DNA of 64,000 bases from JALZDI01 sp035557095 (GCA_035557095.1 DATMEB010000105.1:58890-122889); one strand, 5' to 3'. Positions 1 to 8,627 are shown, counted from the first letter of the stretch. Notes: generated by a model not told the origin, from the sequence alone. Made by a program: numbers and translations.

Positions 1-516
1 CTGGACGGCCTGGCGCGCCCCGTCTGCCTGGTCGGAGTCCACGACGCTGTAGCGGTCACCGGCATCGGAGTCGGCGACCAGGACCGGGGTTCCGGGTGGA
101 AGCACCACGCTCGCGGCGTCGAGCAGGTGTACCTCCATGACCACGACGATTCCGTCGACGGCCAGCTCCTCCAGGCGGCTGAACGCACCGAGGACTGCTG
201 CCTCGGTCGGCAACGCGACCGGGATCAGCGTGATCCCGTAGCCTTCCCGGGCCGCGTGGGTGGCGATGGCCTCCAGCCTGCGGCTGTTACCGGTGTTGGA
301 CAGCGAGAACATGATCACCCCGAGGGTGCGGAACTCGCCTCGTTTGAGGGCCCGCGCGGCCCCGTTCGGCCGGTAGCCCATCTCGTGCATGGCCTCGAGG
401 ACCTGCTGTCGCGTGGCGTCGACGACCCCCGGGAAGCCGTTCGCCACCCGGGAGACCGTCTGCGCGGAGACGCCGGCTCGATGTGCCACGTCGGCCATGG
501 ACACTCTCTTCGTCAT
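1..516 (-). CDS. LacI-family transcriptional regulator (3' end cut by window edge)
   Basis: The first 172 codons of a sugar-responsive repressor. The N-terminus has the LacI helix-turn-helix (VSMADVAHRAGVSAQTVSRV, then a hinge helix region with QQVLEAMHEMGYRPN), followed by the start of the periplasmic-binding-like effector domain (LGVIMFSLSNTG, IVVVMEVHLL). The ATG at 516 gives the usual short leader before the helix-turn-helix; an ATG at 498 (MADVAH) is the alternative. The reading frame is open to base 1, so the C-terminal part of the effector domain lies outside the window. It diverges from the sugar ABC operon starting at 648, and an 18-bp perfect palindrome sits between them, so it most likely represses that operon. 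The effector sugar is unknown; a galactoside is inferred from the GH42 enzyme in the operon. Confidence 0.93.
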   Translation of the reverse strand, partial: MTKRVSMADVAHRAGVSAQTVSRVANGFPGVVDATRQQVLEAMHEMGYRPNGAARALKRGEFRTLGVIMFSLSNTGNSRRLEAIATHAAREGYGITLIPVALPTEAAVLGAFSRLEELAVDGIVVVMEVHLLDAASVVLPPGTPVLVADSDAGDRYSVVDSDQADGARQAVQ

Positions 517-558
517 CGATCCGCGTCCTCGCTCACGCCCGGCTGCCCGCACCGGCCC

Positions 559-615
559 TTGACATCCCTCGGGGGCGATGTGCATCCTCGCACGTCCGAT
601 GTTTGCGCAAACATC
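559..615 (+). promoter_or_regulatory. Promoter and LacI-type operator of the galactoside ABC operon
   Basis: TTGACA at 559-564 is followed 18 bases later by a weak -10 candidate CATCCT (583-588). An 18-bp perfect palindrome, GATGTTTGCGCAAACATC, lies at 598-615, just after the expected transcription start. Its even symmetry around a central CG is typical of LacI-family operators. The site lies between the divergent LacI gene and the first permease gene, so binding would block the operon and possibly the regulator. The palindrome is directly visible; the assignment to this regulator is inferred from position. Confidence 0.7.
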
Positions 616-647
616 TCTGACCAGCCTAACTCCGTGAGGTCCACCCC

Positions 648-1559
648 ATGGCTGCTGCCCAAGCTGTCGCCACCCCTCGTGCGCCCAGGCCATGGTGGCG
701 CCGGGGCGGGGCGGGCTGGGCGTTCATGGGTCCGTTCATGGCGGTGTTCGGTCTGGTCTTCCTCGCGCCGATCGCCTACTCGCTCTATCTGAGCCTGTTC
801 CGAGACCAGCTGATCGGCGGCAACAGCTTCGTGGGCCTGGACAACTACGCCCAGGCATTGAACGACCCCGCGTTCTGGCAGGCCCTGGCACGGGTGTCGC
901 TGTTCCTGGTGGTGCAGGTGCCGATCATGCTGTTCCTCGCGCTCCTGGTCGCGCTCGCCATCGACGGGGGTCGCCTCTACGGGTCGTCGTTCTTCCGGAT
1001 CTCGATCTTCATGCCGTACGCGGTGCCGGCGGTGGTCGCCACGTTGATGTGGGGGTTCATGTACGGCACCCGCTTCGGCCTGGTCGGCAACGTGAACCAG
1101 GCCCTCGGCATCTCCTTGCCGGACCCACTCGGCGCGGAACTGGTCCTCGCCTCGATCGGCAACATCGTGACCTGGGAGTTCGTCGGCTACAACATGCTGA
1201 TCTTCTACGCCGCCCTTCGGGTGATCCCGACGGCGCTCTACGAGGCTGCCGCCATCGACGGGGCCAGCCAGCTGCGGGTGATCACCGCGATCAAGCTCCC
1301 CTCGATCCGCGGTGCCCTGGTGGTCGCGACGATCTTCTCGATCATCGGCAGCTTCCAGCTCTTCAACGAGCCGAGCATCCTGCAGAGCCTCGCGCCCAAT
1401 GCCGTCACCACCGACTACACGCCGAACATCTACGCCTACTCCCTCTCCTTCGCCGGGCAGCAGTACAACTACTCCGCGACGGTCGCCATCCTGATGGGCC
1501 TGGTGACGATGGTGATCGCCTATGCCGTTCAGGTGCGAGGGATGCGGAAGGTGACCTGA
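648..1559 (+). CDS. Sugar ABC transporter permease, MalF/LacF type
   Basis: Inner-membrane permease of a carbohydrate uptake (CUT1) ABC transporter, 303 aa. The N-terminal tail is cytoplasmic and basic (WWRRGGAG), the first membrane segment is AFMGPFMAVFGLVFLAPIAY, and about five more hydrophobic segments follow. The EAA loop that docks the ATPase is seen at ALYEAAAIDGASQLRVITAI (about residues 198-217). The length is normal for MalF-like proteins lacking the extra periplasmic loop. It is the first gene of an operon with a second permease (2 bases downstream), a solute-binding lipoprotein and a GH42 beta-galactosidase. No ATPase gene is present in the operon, so it probably shares a general MsiK-like ATPase encoded elsewhere, as is common in actinomycetes. 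Confidence 0.93.
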   Translation: MAAAQAVATPRAPRPWWRRGGAGWAFMGPFMAVFGLVFLAPIAYSLYLSLFRDQLIGGNSFVGLDNYAQALNDPAFWQALARVSLFLVVQVPIMLFLALLVALAIDGGRLYGSSFFRISIFMPYAVPAVVATLMWGFMYGTRFGLVGNVNQALGISLPDPLGAELVLASIGNIVTWEFVGYNMLIFYAALRVIPTALYEAAAIDGASQLRVITAIKLPSIRGALVVATIFSIIGSFQLFNEPSILQSLAPNAVTTDYTPNIYAYSLSFAGQQYNYSATVAILMGLVTMVIAYAVQVRGMRKVT

Positions 1560-1561
1560 GC

Positions 1562-2503
1562 GTGCCGGCAACCACGAGATCCCGCGACTCCCGGCCGGCG
1601 ACCGGCCCCCGTCCGGTGGCCGCCGACGTGCCGCGACGGCGCCGCCTGTACACGGTCGAGCGTCCGCGCCGGAGCATCACCCTCACGGTGCTGACCGGTC
1701 TGGTCCTGCTCTACAGCCTGGTGCCGCTGGCGTGGCTGCTGATCAACGCGACCAAGTCGCAGGGCGACCTGTTCTCGTCGTTCGGGCTCTGGTTCAGCGG
1801 TGACCTGAACCTCTGGAGCAACATCGAGCAGACCCTGACCTACGACGGGGGGATCTTCCTACGCTGGCTGGTCAACACCCTGCTCTACGTGGTCGTCGGC
1901 GCTGGGGGAGCAACCCTGCTCGCCGTCCTCGGCGGCTATGCACTCGCGAAGTTCGAGTTCTTCGCGAAGCGCGCGGTGTTCGCGGTCGTCATCGGTGCGG
2001 TTGCGGTCCCCGGTACGGCGCTGGCGGTGCCGACGTTCCTGATGTTCAGCGAGATGGGCCTGACCAACACCCCGTGGTCGGTCATCATCCCCTCGCTCAT
2101 CTCCCCGTTCGGGCTCTACCTGATGTGGACCTTCGCGGCCCAGGCGATCCCCACCGAGCTGATGGAGTCGGCTCGGATCGACGGTGCCGGCGAGTTCCGA
2201 ACGTTCGCCCAGATCTGCCTGCCCCTCCTGGCTCCCGGTGTGGTCACCGTGCTGCTCTTCACGATGGTCGCCACCTGGAACAACTACTTCCTTCCGCTGA
2301 TCATGCTGAAGGACCCGGCCTGGTACCCGCTCACCCTGGGACTCGACGCGTGGAACGCGCAGACCACGACCGCTGGCGGAGAGGCCGTCTACCACCTCGT
2401 CATCACCGGCTCACTGCTGACCATCCTGCCGCTGATCGCGGCATTCCTCCTGCTGCAGCGCTTCTGGCAGTCCGGCCTGGCCGCAGGAAGCGTCAAGGAG
2501 TGA
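1562..2503 (+). CDS. Sugar ABC transporter permease, MalG type
   Basis: Second membrane subunit of the same CUT1 importer, 313 aa. The GTG at 1562 lies two bases after the preceding stop, indicating translational coupling; the reading frame is open further upstream but that part only shadows the first permease. A basic, proline-rich N-terminal tail precedes the first membrane segment (LTVLTGLVLLYSLVPLAWLL). The ATPase-docking EAA loop reads ELMESARIDGAGEFRTFAQI (about residues 200-219). Six hydrophobic segments in total are seen, as usual for MalG. Together with the upstream permease and downstream binding protein it should form the uptake pore for a galactoside. Confidence 0.92.
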   Translation: MPATTRSRDSRPATGPRPVAADVPRRRRLYTVERPRRSITLTVLTGLVLLYSLVPLAWLLINATKSQGDLFSSFGLWFSGDLNLWSNIEQTLTYDGGIFLRWLVNTLLYVVVGAGGATLLAVLGGYALAKFEFFAKRAVFAVVIGAVAVPGTALAVPTFLMFSEMGLTNTPWSVIIPSLISPFGLYLMWTFAAQAIPTELMESARIDGAGEFRTFAQICLPLLAPGVVTVLLFTMVATWNNYFLPLIMLKDPAWYPLTLGLDAWNAQTTTAGGEAVYHLVITGSLLTILPLIAAFLLLQRFWQSGLAAGSVKE

Positions 2504-2558
2504 AGGCATGTCCCCGCCGCACCGACGGCACGACCCACGCATCCGAGAGGACACCGAG

Positions 2559-3908
2559 ATGAAGATCCGCGCTCGCGGAGGAGCCGTACGCACCGCAGTC
2601 ATGGCGAGCGTCCTGAGCCTGGCGATGGCCGCCTGCGGCTCCGGCGGGGACTCGAGCGGAGGCGGCGACGAGCAGGTCTCCGACGCCGAGGTCAACGCCG
2701 CGCTCGAGAAGGGTGGGACGCTCACCGTCTGGGGCTGGGAGCCGACGCTGGAGCAGGTGGTGAAGGACTTCGAAGCCGAGTACCCCAAGGTCGACGTCAA
2801 GCTCGTCAACGCCGGCACAGGCACCGACCAGTACACCGCGCTGCAGAACGCGATGTCTGCCGGCTCGGGCGTCCCGGACGTGGCCCAGATCGAGTACTTC
2901 GCGCTGTCGCAGTTCGCGCTGGGAGACTCCGTCACCGACCTCACGGCGTTCGGCGCCGGCAAGCTCGACGGAACCTTCTCGCCAGGGCCATGGTCCTCGG
3001 TGCACTCCGGGGACAGCATCTACGGGTTGCCCATCGACTCCGGCCCGATGGCGATGTTCTACAACAAGGAGCTGTTCGACAAGCACGACATCGACGTGCC
3101 GACGACCTGGGATGAGTACGTGGACGCCGCCCGAAAGCTCCACAAGGCCGACCCGAGCGCCTACATGGCGAGTGACACCGGCGACCCCGGCTCGGCGACG
3201 AGCATGATCTGGCAGGCCGGCGGAAAGCCGTTCGACGTCCAGGGCACCAAGGTCTCGGTCGACCTGGCCGACGAGGGGTCGCAGCGGTTCGCGCAGATGT
3301 GGCAGCCGATGCTCGACGAGAACCTCGTCGCTCCCATCACCGGCTGGACCGACGAGTGGTACAAGGCGCTCGGTGACGGCACCATCGCGACCCTGGTGAC
3401 CGGTGCGTGGATGCCCATCACCCTCGAGTCGGCGGTCCAGGCCGGTGCGGGCAAGTGGCGGGTGGCTCCGATGCCGCAGTGGGAGCCCGGCGGCGAGGCA
3501 ACGGCCGAGAACGGTGGCAGCTCGCTGGTGGTTCCGAGCGCCAGCGAGAACCAGGAGCTCGCCTACGGATTCCTCGAGTACGCGGCGGTGGGCGAGGGAG
3601 TCCAGGCCCGCATCGACGGAGGGGCGTTCCCCGCAACCGTCGAGGACCAGCAGTCGCAGGAGTTCCAGACCAAGCGCTTCGAGTACTTCGGTGGCCAGCA
3701 GGCCAACAAGATCTTCGCCGAGTCGGCCGCCGACGTCGTCCCGGGATGGTCCTACCTGCCGTACCAGGTCTACGCCGACAGCATCTACAACGACACCGTC
3801 GGCAAGGCCTACGTCTCCGGGGTCACGCTTCAGCAGGGACTGTCGATGTGGCAGCAGGAGATCGTCACGTACGGAAACGAGCAGGGCTTCGAGGTCGGCA
3901 CCGACTAG
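2559..3908 (+). CDS. Sugar ABC transporter solute-binding lipoprotein (family 1)
   Basis: Extracellular sugar-binding protein, 449 aa. A type II signal peptide is seen: basic start MKIRARGG, hydrophobic stretch, then cysteine at the lipobox SLAMAACGS, so the protein is anchored to the outside of the membrane. Mature features match family 1 binding proteins: TVWGWEPTLEQVVKDFEAEY near the start, then YGLPIDSGPMAMFYNKELFD and a Trp-rich C-terminal lobe. The ATG at 2559 was chosen because GAGAGGA lies just upstream and it places the signal peptide correctly; an ATG at 2508 would add 17 polar residues. It follows the two permeases and precedes a beta-galactosidase, so a galactoside ligand is inferred. 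Confidence 0.92.
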   Translation: MKIRARGGAVRTAVMASVLSLAMAACGSGGDSSGGGDEQVSDAEVNAALEKGGTLTVWGWEPTLEQVVKDFEAEYPKVDVKLVNAGTGTDQYTALQNAMSAGSGVPDVAQIEYFALSQFALGDSVTDLTAFGAGKLDGTFSPGPWSSVHSGDSIYGLPIDSGPMAMFYNKELFDKHDIDVPTTWDEYVDAARKLHKADPSAYMASDTGDPGSATSMIWQAGGKPFDVQGTKVSVDLADEGSQRFAQMWQPMLDENLVAPITGWTDEWYKALGDGTIATLVTGAWMPITLESAVQAGAGKWRVAPMPQWEPGGEATAENGGSSLVVPSASENQELAYGFLEYAAVGEGVQARIDGGAFPATVEDQQSQEFQTKRFEYFGGQQANKIFAESAADVVPGWSYLPYQVYADSIYNDTVGKAYVSGVTLQQGLSMWQQEIVTYGNEQGFEVGTD

Positions 3909-3948
3909 CAGCGCCGCCACCAGCGGCCCCCGAGAACCGAGGAGAACG

Positions 3949-6012
3949 GTGAACGCCCGACCAAAGCCGCGATGGCTGCGCTGGCCGTCAGATCCGCACC
4001 GCAGACGCATGGCCTTCGGTGCCGACTACAACCCCGAGCAGTGGCCACGCGATGTCTGGGACCAGGATGTCCGCGCCATGCAGCAGGCAGGCGTGAACAT
4101 CGTCTCCCTGGGGATCTTCTCCTGGGCACGTATCCAGCCCGAGCCAGATCGATGGGACTTCGACTGGCTCGACGACGCCATGGAACTCCTGCACTCGCAC
4201 GAGATCGCGGTGGACCTTGCCACCGCGACCGCCTCACCACCGCCCTGGCTCTCCACCAGACACCCGGAGATCCTGCCCGTGAACGAGCAGGGCCAGACGC
4301 TCTGGCCGGGCGGGCGGCAGCACTGGCGGCCGACGTCACCGGTGTTCCGGCGGTACGCGCTCGACCTCCTCGAGGGGATCGCCGCGCGCTACGCCGATCA
4401 CCCTGCGCTCGCTGCCTGGCACGTCAACAACGAGCTCGGGTGCCACAACGTCTACGACTTCTCCGGCGATGCGGCCCGCGCATTCCGGGAGTGGCTGCAG
4501 GACCGCTACGGCTCCATCGAGCGCCTCAACGACGCGTGGGGGACGTCCTTCTGGTCACAGCGCTACTCAGACTGGCAGGACGTGCTGCCACCCCGACTGG
4601 CCGCAGCCTTCCAGAACCCCACCCAGTGCCTCGACTTCAAGCGCTTCTCCTCCGACGCACTCAAGGAACACCTTCGTGCCGAGGTCTCGGTGCTCCGCGA
4701 GCACACCCCGGACGTGCCGATCACGACCAACTTCATGGTGATGGGCACCGCGAAGAACATGCACTACGCCGACTGGGCCAGGGAGGTCGACTTCGTCTCC
4801 AACGACCACTACGTCCAGCCGGTCGCGCGCAGTCAGGACGAGCTGTCGTTCTCGGCCAACCTCACCGGGAACATCGCGGGCGGAGCGCCCTGGTTCCTCA
4901 TGGAGCACTCCACCAGCGCCGTTCAGTGGCAGGGCGTCAACCTGCCCAAGCGCGACGGAGAGCTGGCCCGCGACTCGCTGACCCATGTGGCCCACGGGGC
5001 CGACGCCGTCTGCTTCTTCCAATGGCGCCAGTCCGCCGCCGGGGCCGAGAAGTACCACTCGGCGATGGTCCCGCACGCGGGCGAGGACAGTGAGGTGTTC
5101 CGCAGCGCCGTCAGGCTCGGTCGCGGTCTGGCCGACCTCTCGGCTGTCGTCGGCTCGCATCGCTTGGCCGCCCAGGTGGCGATCCTGTTCGACTGGGAGT
5201 CCTGGTGGGTGAGCGAGCAGGACGCCACCCCGACGAGGCTGCTGAAGTACCGGCAGGAGGCCCAGGACTGGTACTCCGCCTGCCTCGACCTCGGGATCCG
5301 CGCCGACGTCGTGCCCGTGGGGACGTCGTTGGCCGACTACCAGGTCGTGATCGCACCGGTGCTGCACGTCATCCCGCCACCGCTCGGAGCCTCGCTCGAG
5401 GACTATGTCGCGGCCGGGGGACATCTGGTCACCACCTACTTCTCCGGCATCGTCGACGAGAACGACCATGCGTATCTGGGTGGCTATCCCGGTGCTCTGC
5501 GCGACCTGCTCGGCATACGTGTCGAAGAGTTCTGTCCGCTGCCTCAGGACGGCGCGGTCGAGCTCGACAACGGTTGCCGCGGCACCGTGTGGACCGACCG
5601 CATCGACGTCGTGGCCGACGATGTCGAGGTACTCGCCTGGTACAAGACCGGCGACCAGGCTGGTCGCCCGGCCATCACCCGACGCGACGTCGGCGGCGGC
5701 TCCGCCGGCTACGTCTCCACTCGACTGGGCCCGGATCAGCTCCGGCCGGTCCTGCTCGAGCTCCTCGGTCCCGCGGGCGTTCGAAGCGAGCTGCCCGTCG
5801 ACCTGCAAGGACGGGTGGAGCTCGCTGTTCGCTGCGACGACACGAGCGACTACTGGTTCCTCGTCAACCGCTCGGACGAGTGGCTCGATGCCGCCGGCAT
5901 CAGCGGCGAGCTGCTCCTCTCCACGAACGGCCCCGCAAGGTCGGGGGGCCTCACGTCGCTCGCTCCCCGATCCGTTGCCGTACTGCGCTGCCAGCGCGAA
6001 GCCGCTCGCTGA
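3949..6012 (+). CDS. GH42 beta-galactosidase
   Basis: Glycoside hydrolase family 42, 687 aa, expected in the cytoplasm because no signal peptide is seen. It opens with the family hallmark FGADYNPEQWP and SLGIFSWARIQPEPDRWDF of the (beta/alpha)8 barrel. The acid/base Glu is E162 in AWHVNNELGCHN, and the nucleophile Glu is E319 in WFLMEHSTSAVQW. A trimerisation-like middle domain and a small C-terminal beta domain follow, giving a normal family length. The GTG at 3949 has GAGGAGA just upstream. As last gene of a LacI-controlled ABC operon it should cleave terminal beta-linked galactose from imported oligosaccharides. Alpha-L-arabinopyranosidase side activity also exists in the family; the exact substrate is not readable here. 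Confidence 0.94.
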   Translation: MNARPKPRWLRWPSDPHRRRMAFGADYNPEQWPRDVWDQDVRAMQQAGVNIVSLGIFSWARIQPEPDRWDFDWLDDAMELLHSHEIAVDLATATASPPPWLSTRHPEILPVNEQGQTLWPGGRQHWRPTSPVFRRYALDLLEGIAARYADHPALAAWHVNNELGCHNVYDFSGDAARAFREWLQDRYGSIERLNDAWGTSFWSQRYSDWQDVLPPRLAAAFQNPTQCLDFKRFSSDALKEHLRAEVSVLREHTPDVPITTNFMVMGTAKNMHYADWAREVDFVSNDHYVQPVARSQDELSFSANLTGNIAGGAPWFLMEHSTSAVQWQGVNLPKRDGELARDSLTHVAHGADAVCFFQWRQSAAGAEKYHSAMVPHAGEDSEVFRSAVRLGRGLADLSAVVGSHRLAAQVAILFDWESWWVSEQDATPTRLLKYRQEAQDWYSACLDLGIRADVVPVGTSLADYQVVIAPVLHVIPPPLGASLEDYVAAGGHLVTTYFSGIVDENDHAYLGGYPGALRDLLGIRVEEFCPLPQDGAVELDNGCRGTVWTDRIDVVADDVEVLAWYKTGDQAGRPAITRRDVGGGSAGYVSTRLGPDQLRPVLLELLGPAGVRSELPVDLQGRVELAVRCDDTSDYWFLVNRSDEWLDAAGISGELLLSTNGPARSGGLTSLAPRSVAVLRCQREAAR

Positions 6013-6024
6013 TCCCGAGGCGGC

Positions 6025-6228
6025 TCAGCCGACCTTGCGGTACTTGCGGTGGATCGTCTGTCGTGTGACACCGAGGAGGGTTCCTATCTCGGCCCAGCTC
6101 AGCCCGGCGTGACGCGCTCTCCGAACCGCCACCTCCTCACGCCGGGACAGGTCGCGCTTGGCTTCGGCGAGCGCCGCGAGGTCACCCACCACGCCGCCGT
6201 CGTCATCCGGCCCCGGTGACGTTCTCAT
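6025..6228 (-). CDS. Small helix-turn-helix protein
   Basis: A 67-aa DNA-binding protein whose C-terminal half is a helix-turn-helix: EEVAVRRARHAGLSWAEIGT followed by LLGVTRQTIHRKYRKVG. The N-terminus is acidic. The family is common in actinomycetes but of unknown role. The ATG at 6228 was chosen over an upstream frame extension to 6294 because a promoter (TTGACT, 18 bases, CATGCT) predicts transcription to begin at or next to this ATG, giving a leaderless mRNA, and because the extension would run through promoter and palindrome. It is convergent with the GH42 gene, with only 12 bases between the stops. Function beyond DNA binding is unknown. Confidence 0.75.
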   Translation of the reverse strand: MRTSPGPDDDGGVVGDLAALAEAKRDLSRREEVAVRRARHAGLSWAEIGTLLGVTRQTIHRKYRKVG

Positions 6229-6229
6229 G

Positions 6230-6264
6230 CTGTCAGCATGTGCTGACAGAGTCGCGGAAGTCAA
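6230..6264 (-). promoter_or_regulatory. Promoter and palindromic operator of the small HTH gene
   Basis: On the minus strand TTGACT (6264-6259) and CATGCT (6240-6235) are spaced by 18 bases. A near-perfect palindrome CTGTCAGCACATGCTGACAG (6249-6230; two 9-base arms, 2-base centre) covers the -10 box and ends one base before the ATG at 6228. A repressor bound here would shut the promoter, so self-regulation by the HTH protein is likely. The sequence is direct observation; the regulator assignment is inferred. Confidence 0.6.
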
Positions 6265-6577
6265 GACCGTTGGTTGACCGTGGGCGTCCCGCACCTCTAG
6301 TCTCCACGTTCGAAATCACAGAAAGCATTCGATATATCGAACACCCTGGGGTGATCCATGGACTCGCCCACGCCCCCCCTGCTGGGTGCGCAGCACCCGG
6401 CTCATCGGTGAGGGCATGCGTCCCGGCATCCCATGACCTCTGGTCGACGAGGGCGTCTGGTCCTCTCCTCGCCGTACCAGGAGGATCCTGCTCCGGTCCT
6501 GGGCCGGTGGGGAGTGCCTTGCCGTCGATGACTGGGTCTTCCTGACGACAACTTGTCCTGATGCTGAGGAGCTGATC
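6265..6577. other. Intergenic region upstream of the symporter, with a 14-bp palindrome
   Basis: A gap of about 310 bases between divergent genes. It holds a perfect 14-bp palindrome, TTCGATATATCGAA, at 6328-6341, in an unusually AT-rich patch for this window. The style resembles GntR-type operators, but no GntR gene is in the window. The rest shows no convincing gene. The ribosome site GAGGAG (6565-6570) serves the symporter's GTG. Confidence 0.5.
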
Positions 6578-8251
6578 GTGCTACTGGCCCAAGAATCCAG
6601 TCTTCGGCTGGACGCGGGGTTCGTGGACTACGGGATCATCGCGCTGTACTTCGTGTTCGTGCTGGGGATCGGCTACATGGCCCGTCGTTCGATCTCCAGC
6701 AGTCTCGACTTCTTCCTGTCCGGTCGCTCGTTGCCGGCGTGGATCACCGGGCTGGCGTTCATCTCCGCCAACCTCGGCGCCATCGAGATCATGGGCATGA
6801 GCGCCAACGGCGCGCAGTACGGCATGCCGACCGCTCACTACTTCTGGGTCGGCGCGATCCCCGCGATGCTGTTCCTGGGCATCGTGATGATGCCGTTCTA
6901 CTACGGGTCCAAGGTCCGGAGCGTGCCGGAGTACATGATGCGCCGCTTCGGTCCCGGCGCACACATGGTCAACGCGATCAGCTTCGCGGTGGCGCAGGTG
7001 CTCATCGCCGGCATCAACCTCTATCTGCTCGCGACCATCGTCAACGTGCTGCTCGGCTGGCCGCTGTGGGTCGCGATCATCGTCGCCGGCCTGATCGTCC
7101 TGACCTACATCACCGCCGGCGGTCTGTCCGCGGCGATCTACAACGAGGTGCTGCAGTTCTTCGTGATCGTGGCGGCGCTTGCTCCGCTGACGATCATCGC
7201 GCTCATCCAGGTCGGCGGCTGGGACGGACTCGTGGACCGTGTCAGTGCCGGACCGGGAGGGGCCGAGCAGATGACGGCCTGGCCGGGCAACGAGCTCTCC
7301 GGGTTCGACTCCAGCGTGCTTTCGGTGATCGGGCTGGTGTTCGGGCTCGGCTTCGTGCAGTCGTTCGGGTACTGGACGACGAACTTCGTCGAGGTGCAGC
7401 GCGCGATGGCGAGCAAGAGCATGAACAACGCCCGCCGTGCGCCCATCATCGGCTCCTTCCCCAAGATGTTCGTGCCGTTCATCGTGATCGTGCCGGGAAT
7501 GATCTCCGCGGTGCTCGTCCCGGAGATGATCGCGGGCAAGGCCGACGGCACCGCCGACTACAACAACGCGCTGCTCTACCTGATGCGAGACCTGCTGCCC
7601 AACGGCATGCTCGGACTGGCGATCGCAGGTCTCCTGGCGTCCTTCATGGCCGGCATGGCGGCGAACATCAGCTCGTTCAACACGGTGTTCAGCTACGACA
7701 TCTGGCAGGACTACGTGGTCAAGGGCCGCGACGACGGCTACTACCTGCGCATCGGTCGCCTGGTGACCATCCTGGCAACGATCGGCGCGATGGGCACGGC
7801 GTTCATCGCCGCCAACTACAGCAACCTGATGGACTACTTGCAGCTGCTGTTCTCGTTCTTCAACGCCCCACTGTTCGCGACGTTCATCCTCGGCATGTTC
7901 TGGAAGCGGATGACGCCCACTGCGGGCTGGCTCGGGTTGGTCGCTGGTACCGCCGCCGCCATCGGGGTGTTCCTGATGAACGAGACCGGGGTGATCAGCC
8001 TGCCCGGGCAGGGCGCTGCCTTCGTGGGTGCGGGAGCCGCCTTCGTGGTCGACGTGGTCGTCAGCTACGCGGTGACGATGGTCGGCCGGCCCAAACCCGA
8101 GGCCGAGCTCGTCGGCCTCGTGTACTCGCTGACTCCCAAGGAGAGCTTCTACGACCCCCGCGACGCGCGTGAGGCCTGGTACCAGCGGCCCAGTCTGCTC
8201 GCCGGCATCTCCCTGGTGCTGGTGATCGGCCTCAACCTGGTCTTCGGCTGA
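6578..8251 (+). CDS. Sodium:solute symporter (SSS family), probably for a sugar
   Basis: Integral membrane transporter of 557 aa with about 13-14 hydrophobic segments, using a sodium gradient for solute uptake. Family signs are DYGIIALYFVFVLGIGYMAR at the N-terminus, the DFFLSGRSLPAWITGLAFIS segment with its (S/A)GRSLP motif, and the conserved ITAGGLSAAIYNEVLQFF region around residue 190. The GTG start has GAGGAG upstream. It forms an operon with a 100-aa two-helix membrane protein. The subfamily looks closer to sugar (SGLT-like) than to proline or pantothenate carriers, and the flanking LacI, GH42 and GH127 genes support a monosaccharide such as galactose or arabinose. The substrate is not certain. 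Confidence 0.9.
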   Translation: MLLAQESSLRLDAGFVDYGIIALYFVFVLGIGYMARRSISSSLDFFLSGRSLPAWITGLAFISANLGAIEIMGMSANGAQYGMPTAHYFWVGAIPAMLFLGIVMMPFYYGSKVRSVPEYMMRRFGPGAHMVNAISFAVAQVLIAGINLYLLATIVNVLLGWPLWVAIIVAGLIVLTYITAGGLSAAIYNEVLQFFVIVAALAPLTIIALIQVGGWDGLVDRVSAGPGGAEQMTAWPGNELSGFDSSVLSVIGLVFGLGFVQSFGYWTTNFVEVQRAMASKSMNNARRAPIIGSFPKMFVPFIVIVPGMISAVLVPEMIAGKADGTADYNNALLYLMRDLLPNGMLGLAIAGLLASFMAGMAANISSFNTVFSYDIWQDYVVKGRDDGYYLRIGRLVTILATIGAMGTAFIAANYSNLMDYLQLLFSFFNAPLFATFILGMFWKRMTPTAGWLGLVAGTAAAIGVFLMNETGVISLPGQGAAFVGAGAAFVVDVVVSYAVTMVGRPKPEAELVGLVYSLTPKESFYDPRDAREAWYQRPSLLAGISLVLVIGLNLVFG

Positions 8252-8265
8252 CGGAGGAGAGGAAG

Positions 8266-8568
8266 ATGTCCACGGAACAGAACGTCCCGTCTGCGGACCG
8301 GCAGAAGCCGAAGAAGCGCGCCGGTGCCTTCGATGTGCGCACGGTCATCGGGCTGTTGCTCGGGATATACGGAGTCGTCATCGGGCTCACGGGTCTGTTC
8401 GGCACGAGCGAGCAGGACCTGGCCAAGACCAGCGACATCAACCTCAACCTGTGGGCGGGGGTCGGGCTCCTGGTGGCCTCAGCCGTGTTCTTCGTGTGGG
8501 CCCGGCTGCGGCCCATCCTGATGCCGGCCGACGTCGACGTGTCATTGCGCGACGACGGGACGGAGTGA
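8266..8568 (+). CDS. Small two-helix membrane protein, symporter partner
   Basis: A 100-aa protein with a basic N-terminal tail (RQKPKKRAGAFD) and two hydrophobic segments: TVIGLLLGIYGVVIGLTGLF (about residues 26-45) and LWAGVGLLVASAVFFVWARL (about 66-85), ending in an acidic tail. It starts 14 bases after the symporter stop, with GAGGAGAGGAAG as ribosome site. The pairing with a sodium:solute symporter recurs in actinomycetes, so a role in assembly or stability of that carrier is plausible. No enzyme motif is visible and the function is unknown. Confidence 0.8.
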   Translation: MSTEQNVPSADRQKPKKRAGAFDVRTVIGLLLGIYGVVIGLTGLFGTSEQDLAKTSDINLNLWAGVGLLVASAVFFVWARLRPILMPADVDVSLRDDGTE

Positions 8569-8572
8569 TCGG

Positions 8573-8627
8573 CTCAGGTGCCGGTCAGGTGCCGGTCAGG
8601 TGCCGGTCAGGTGTCGGTCAGGTGCCC
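8573..8627. repeat. Five tandem copies of an 11-bp unit
   Basis: Five near-identical copies of GTCAGGTGCCG run head to tail between the small membrane protein stop and the LacI gene; the last copy contains the LacI stop codon (8618-8620). Copies 1, 4 and 5 differ from the unit by one base each. The array is too short and without spacers, so it is not a CRISPR. It looks like replication slippage and may vary between strains. Confidence 0.85.

Noticed and set aside
8573..8627. Possible CRISPR array
   Set aside because: The 11-bp units are directly adjacent without spacers, and no cas gene is present; it is a simple tandem repeat.
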